DNA from: Pseudomonadota bacterium
GTDB lineage: Bacteria; Pseudomonadota; Alphaproteobacteria; Ferrovibrionales; Ferrovibrionaceae
Assembly (NCBI GenBank): GCA_021793055.1
Contig: JAJYTL010000188.1
Location: 1-6,445 of the forward strand
DNA length: 6,445 bases
Reading direction: 5' to 3'
Shown here: piece after piece, positions 4,097 through 6,445 of the stretch
How positions within the stretch are numbered: position 1 is the first letter of the stretch
Layout of the letters: the number at the start of each line of letters is the position of its first letter
Translations under genes and position numbers: made by a program
The notes under the pieces: model-generated
What the model was told of the DNA's origin: nothing
Databases searched by the model: none
Seen by the model: the letters and a program-made list of their open reading frames with translations, nothing else

Positions 4097-6445
4097 TATC
4101 GGTCCCCCGCGGCTTGCGCCTTTTCCGTTGGCGTCTTCGCCGTCCCGTCGCGGCGGTGCTTTTCGATCGCGGCGAAGACACGGTCGGGGGTGATCGGCAG
4201 ATCGTCGAAGCGGATGCCGATCGCGTCGGCGACGGCGTTGGTGAGCGCCGGCAGAAAGGCGGCGAGAGATCCTTCGCCCGCTTCCTTGGCGCCGAAGGGC
4301 CCATGCGGATCGATGCTCTCGACGATGCCGACCTCGATCGGCGGCGAGTCCTGGATCGTCGGCACGCGGTAGTCTAGCATGTTGGCGGTGAGTAGCAGGC
4401 CCTCGTAATAGGCGGTTTCCTCGCTCATCGCCTGGCCGAGCCCCATCCACACCGAGCCTTCGATCTGGCCCTCGACCGCAAGGCGGTTGAGGGCGCGGCC
4501 GCAATCGTGCGCGACCCAGACCTTGTCGACGGTGACGACGCCGGTCTCCTCGTCCACCGTGACCTCGACCACCTGGGCGGAATAGCTATAGCCCATGGTG
4601 CCGCCGATCGCGGCGCCGCGGTACTTCTTGCCGCCGTGCGATTGCGGGATGGTGGAATAGACGCCGGTCGCGGTGATCGGGCCGCTGTCCTTCAAGGCTT
4701 CGGTCACCACTTCCTCGAAGCGTAGGCCGCGGTCCTGGGCACCGGCACGATAGATTTCGCCGAGACATTCGACGTCGTCGGGCGCGACGTCGAGACGGCG
4801 GGCGGCAGCCTCGAGAAGGATGCGTTTCAGCTTCTCCGCCGCGTCGACCGCCGCGTTCCCGACCAGGAAGGTGACGCGGGACGAATAGGAGCCGTTGTCT
4901 TTCGGCACCACGTCGCTGTCGCCGGCAACGACGCGAATGCGCGACAGATCAAGGCCGAGCACCTCGGCGACGCTCTGCGCCACCATCGTGGATGAGCCCT
5001 GGCCGATATCGGCGGCGCCGGTGAGCGCCACCACCGAACCGTCGAAGTCGAGCTTGAGCTTGATCGTCGCGTGCGGCTCGCCGGTCCAGTTCACCGGCTT
5101 GGAGGCGCCGCTGATATAATGTGAGCAGGCCATGCCGAGACCTTTGCCGCGGCCCATCTTACCCTTGCGCTGGCGCCAACCGCTCGCCGTCTCGACCCAG
5201 TCAACGCATTCCGGCAGGCCGTAGCTGTTCACCATGAGGTCGTTGTCGGTCATCGTCGGTGCGGTGAGGTAATTGGCCCGGCGCACCGCGAAGGGATCGA
5301 GGCCGAGTTCGCCTGCCATCTGATCCAGCAGACTTTCGAAGGCGAAGCGCACGTCGACCGTGCCGTGGCCGCGCATGGCGCCGCAGGGCGGCGTGTTGGT
5401 CAGGACGCGGGCGCCGATGTATTTCACGTTATGCAGATCGTAGATCGCATAGAGCATCGACCCGGCATAGAGGATCGTGACGATGCCATAGCCGCTGTGG
5501 GCGCCGCCGCGCTGATGGGCCTCGCACTCCACCGCGGTGATGCGGCCGTCCTTACGCATGCCGAGCTTGAGCCGCACGTCGGTTTCGGGTCGGCCGCGAT
5601 GGGTGATGAAGGTTTCCTCGCGATTGACCACGATACGGACGCTGCCGCCCGCCTTGCGCGCCAAGAGCGCCGCGATCAACTCGACGTTCAGGGTTTCGGT
5701 ACGGGCGCCGAAGCCGCCGCCGACATGCGGCTTGACGACGCGGATCTGCGACATGTCCATGCCGAGCGTGCGCGCCAGCATGAGATGAACGTAATAGGGA
5801 ACCTGGGTGCTGGCATGGACGGTCATGCGCCCGCGCAGTGGATCGTATTCGGCGAGCGCGGCGTGCATCTCCATCTGCGTCTGGCAGATTTCCGGGCAGT
5901 TGTAGGTCGCCTCGCACACCAGATCGGCTTCCGCGAAGCCGGCCGTGAGATCGCCGATTTCGAAGAAGACATCGCGCTCGATATTGCCGGCGCGGTGGCC
6001 GTGAAGCGCCACCGCGCCGGGCGCCATCGCGGTTTTCGCGGTGTAATAGGCGGGAAGCTCGCGCACCTCCATCGTGATCAGGCGAAGCGCCCGCTCGGCC
6101 GTCGCCTCGTCGATGGCGGCGACCGCTGCGACCGGCTCGCCGCGATAGCGTACACGCCCGCGCGCCAGCGGATATTCGCTCCGCGCGATGGGAAGGACGC
6201 CGAAGGTCTGGTCGCAATCGGCGCCGGTCACCACCGCCTTGACTCCCGGCAGCGCCAGGGCCGCCGAGACGTCGAGCGAGACGATCTCGGCGTGGGAATA
6301 GGGGCTGCGGTAGATGCGCCCGGCGAGCGCGCCGGGCGCGAGGAAATCGGCGGTGTATTTGGCGCGGCCGGAAACCTTCTCCGGCCCGTCGACCAGCGGC
6401 ACATAGGTGCCAATGGGATGCGCCGGCCCGGCTGGCTGCGGCTTC
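4096..6445 (-). CDS. hcrA: 4-hydroxybenzoyl-CoA reductase-like, molybdopterin (alpha, large) subunit, 5' partial
   Basis: Catalytic subunit of the xanthine oxidase family. It is open from the right edge to the TAA at 4098-4096, giving 782 complete codons. The N-terminal domain starts near VPLVDGPEKVSGRAKYTADF (6402-6343), a typical opening of the aldehyde oxidase/xanthine dehydrogenase a/b-hammerhead domain. Cofactor and active-site motifs follow: VGGGFGAR (GGGFGAR at 5721-5701), PPCGAMRGHG (5391-5362), DIGQGSS (around 5004) and GAKEAGEG, whose Glu codon at 4275-4273 corresponds to the catalytic glutamate of xanthine dehydrogenases. The block HSGYGIVTILYAGSMLY and the partner subunit's cluster loop point to 4-hydroxybenzoyl-CoA reductase (HcrA/HbaC), which reductively removes the para-hydroxyl to give benzoyl-CoA. 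The frame has no stop, ATG, GTG or TTG in the 14 codons before GTG 6402, and those codons (including HPIGTY) look like normal leader, so the true start probably lies a few codons outside. The reported family length is about 770 residues, so nearly all of the gene is present. The expected upstream partner hcrC (small [2Fe-2S] subunit) is outside the window. Confidence 0.9.
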   Translation of the reverse strand, partial: KPQPAGPAHPIGTYVPLVDGPEKVSGRAKYTADFLAPGALAGRIYRSPYSHAEIVSLDVSAALALPGVKAVVTGADCDQTFGVLPIARSEYPLARGRVRYRGEPVAAVAAIDEATAERALRLITMEVRELPAYYTAKTAMAPGAVALHGHRAGNIERDVFFEIGDLTAGFAEADLVCEATYNCPEICQTQMEMHAALAEYDPLRGRMTVHASTQVPYYVHLMLARTLGMDMSQIRVVKPHVGGGFGARTETLNVELIAALLARKAGGSVRIVVNREETFITHRGRPETDVRLKLGMRKDGRITAVECEAHQRGGAHSGYGIVTILYAGSMLYAIYDLHNVKYIGARVLTNTPPCGAMRGHGTVDVRFAFESLLDQMAGELGLDPFAVRRANYLTAPTMTDNDLMVNSYGLPECVDWVETASGWRQRKGKMGRGKGLGMACSHYISGASKPVNWTGEPHATIKLKLDFDGSVVALTGAADIGQGSSTMVAQSVAEVLGLDLSRIRVVAGDSDVVPKDNGSYSSRVTFLVGNAAVDAAEKLKRILLEAAARRLDVAPDDVECLGEIYRAGAQDRGLRFEEVVTEALKDSGPITATGVYSTIPQSHGGKKYRGAAIGGTMGYSYSAQVVEVTVDEETGVVTVDKVWVAHDCGRALNRLAVEGQIEGSVWMGLGQAMSEETAYYEGLLLTANMLDYRVPTIQDSPPIEVGIVESIDPHGPFGAKEAGEGSLAAFLPALTNAVADAIGIRFDDLPITPDRVFAAIEKHRRDGTAKTPTEKAQAAGDR
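4103..4108 (-). promoter_or_regulatory. Shine-Dalgarno of hcrB inside the end of hcrA
   Basis: On the - strand GGGGGA (4108-4103) lies 6 nt before the ATG at 4096-4094. The ATG shares its A with the hcrA TAA (TAATG). This supports the chosen hcrB start and suggests translational coupling, so that the two subunits are made in balanced amounts. Confidence 0.7.

Noticed and set aside
3656..4372. A 238-codon + strand frame opposite hcrB and the end of hcrA
   Set aside because: It is antisense to two genes with strong family motifs and has no domain of its own.
4097..4504. A 136-residue N-terminal extension of hcrB
   Set aside because: It overlaps the end of hcrA in another frame and resembles no FAD-subunit sequence. 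MYPLPEF at 4096 is the normal family N-terminus and has a good Shine-Dalgarno.
6400..6402. GTG as the start codon of hcrA
   Set aside because: The frame stays open to the window edge with plausible leader residues before it, and starting here would leave the protein without any residues before the conserved VPLVDG block.
3092..6445. The - strand pair as xanthine dehydrogenase or aerobic CO dehydrogenase
   Set aside because: The four-cysteine loop in the FAD subunit and the HSGYGIVTILYAGSMLY block in the large subunit fit 4-hydroxybenzoyl-CoA reductase better, and the CO dehydrogenase active-site cysteine loop was not seen.
1..6445. Mobile elements, tRNA or rRNA genes, CRISPR arrays, long direct repeats
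   Set aside because: None seen on reading both strands. Four coding regions account for about 98% of the window.

Overview
The window reads as chromosomal DNA of a GC-rich alphaproteobacterium. The composition is strongly GC-biased throughout. The two molybdenum-enzyme genes match the 4-hydroxybenzoyl-CoA reductase type known from Thauera (hcr) and Rhodopseudomonas (hba). The taxonomic call is inference: there is no rRNA or other marker here. No mobile elements, tRNAs, CRISPR arrays or long repeats were seen.

Layout. (1) 1-124, + strand: the last 40 codons of an RtcB-type RNA ligase gene whose body lies left of the window. (2) 125-239: a 115-bp spacer with two GC-rich inverted repeats but no T-run terminator and no clear promoter. 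(3) 240-3083, + strand: one 947-residue protein that joins an acyl carrier domain, a fatty-acyl-AMP-ligase-like adenylating domain, a hydrophobic linker and a PlsC-type glycerolipid acyltransferase. It is a permuted, ACP-bearing analogue of the Aas protein (acyl-ACP synthetase / lysophospholipid acyltransferase). (4) 3084-3091: an 8-bp gap between convergent stop codons. (5) 3092-4096, - strand: the FAD and [4Fe-4S] subunit of a 4-hydroxybenzoyl-CoA reductase-like enzyme (hcrB/hbaD). (6) 4096-6445, - strand: the molybdopterin catalytic subunit (hcrA/hbaC), overlapping hcrB by 1 nt and running off the right edge with its start codon outside.

How the genes work together. The two - strand genes form one translationally coupled unit for reductive removal of the para-hydroxyl from 4-hydroxybenzoyl-CoA, giving benzoyl-CoA. 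The third, small [2Fe-2S] subunit (hcrC/hbaB) is not downstream of hcrB, so it is expected upstream of hcrA, just outside the window, in the known small-large-medium order. The + strand fusion protein looks like a self-contained fatty acid activation and esterification device at the membrane. Nothing in the sequence links it to the aromatic pathway or to RtcB; the three loci look like ordinary neighbours. The fusion protein is the most interesting item.
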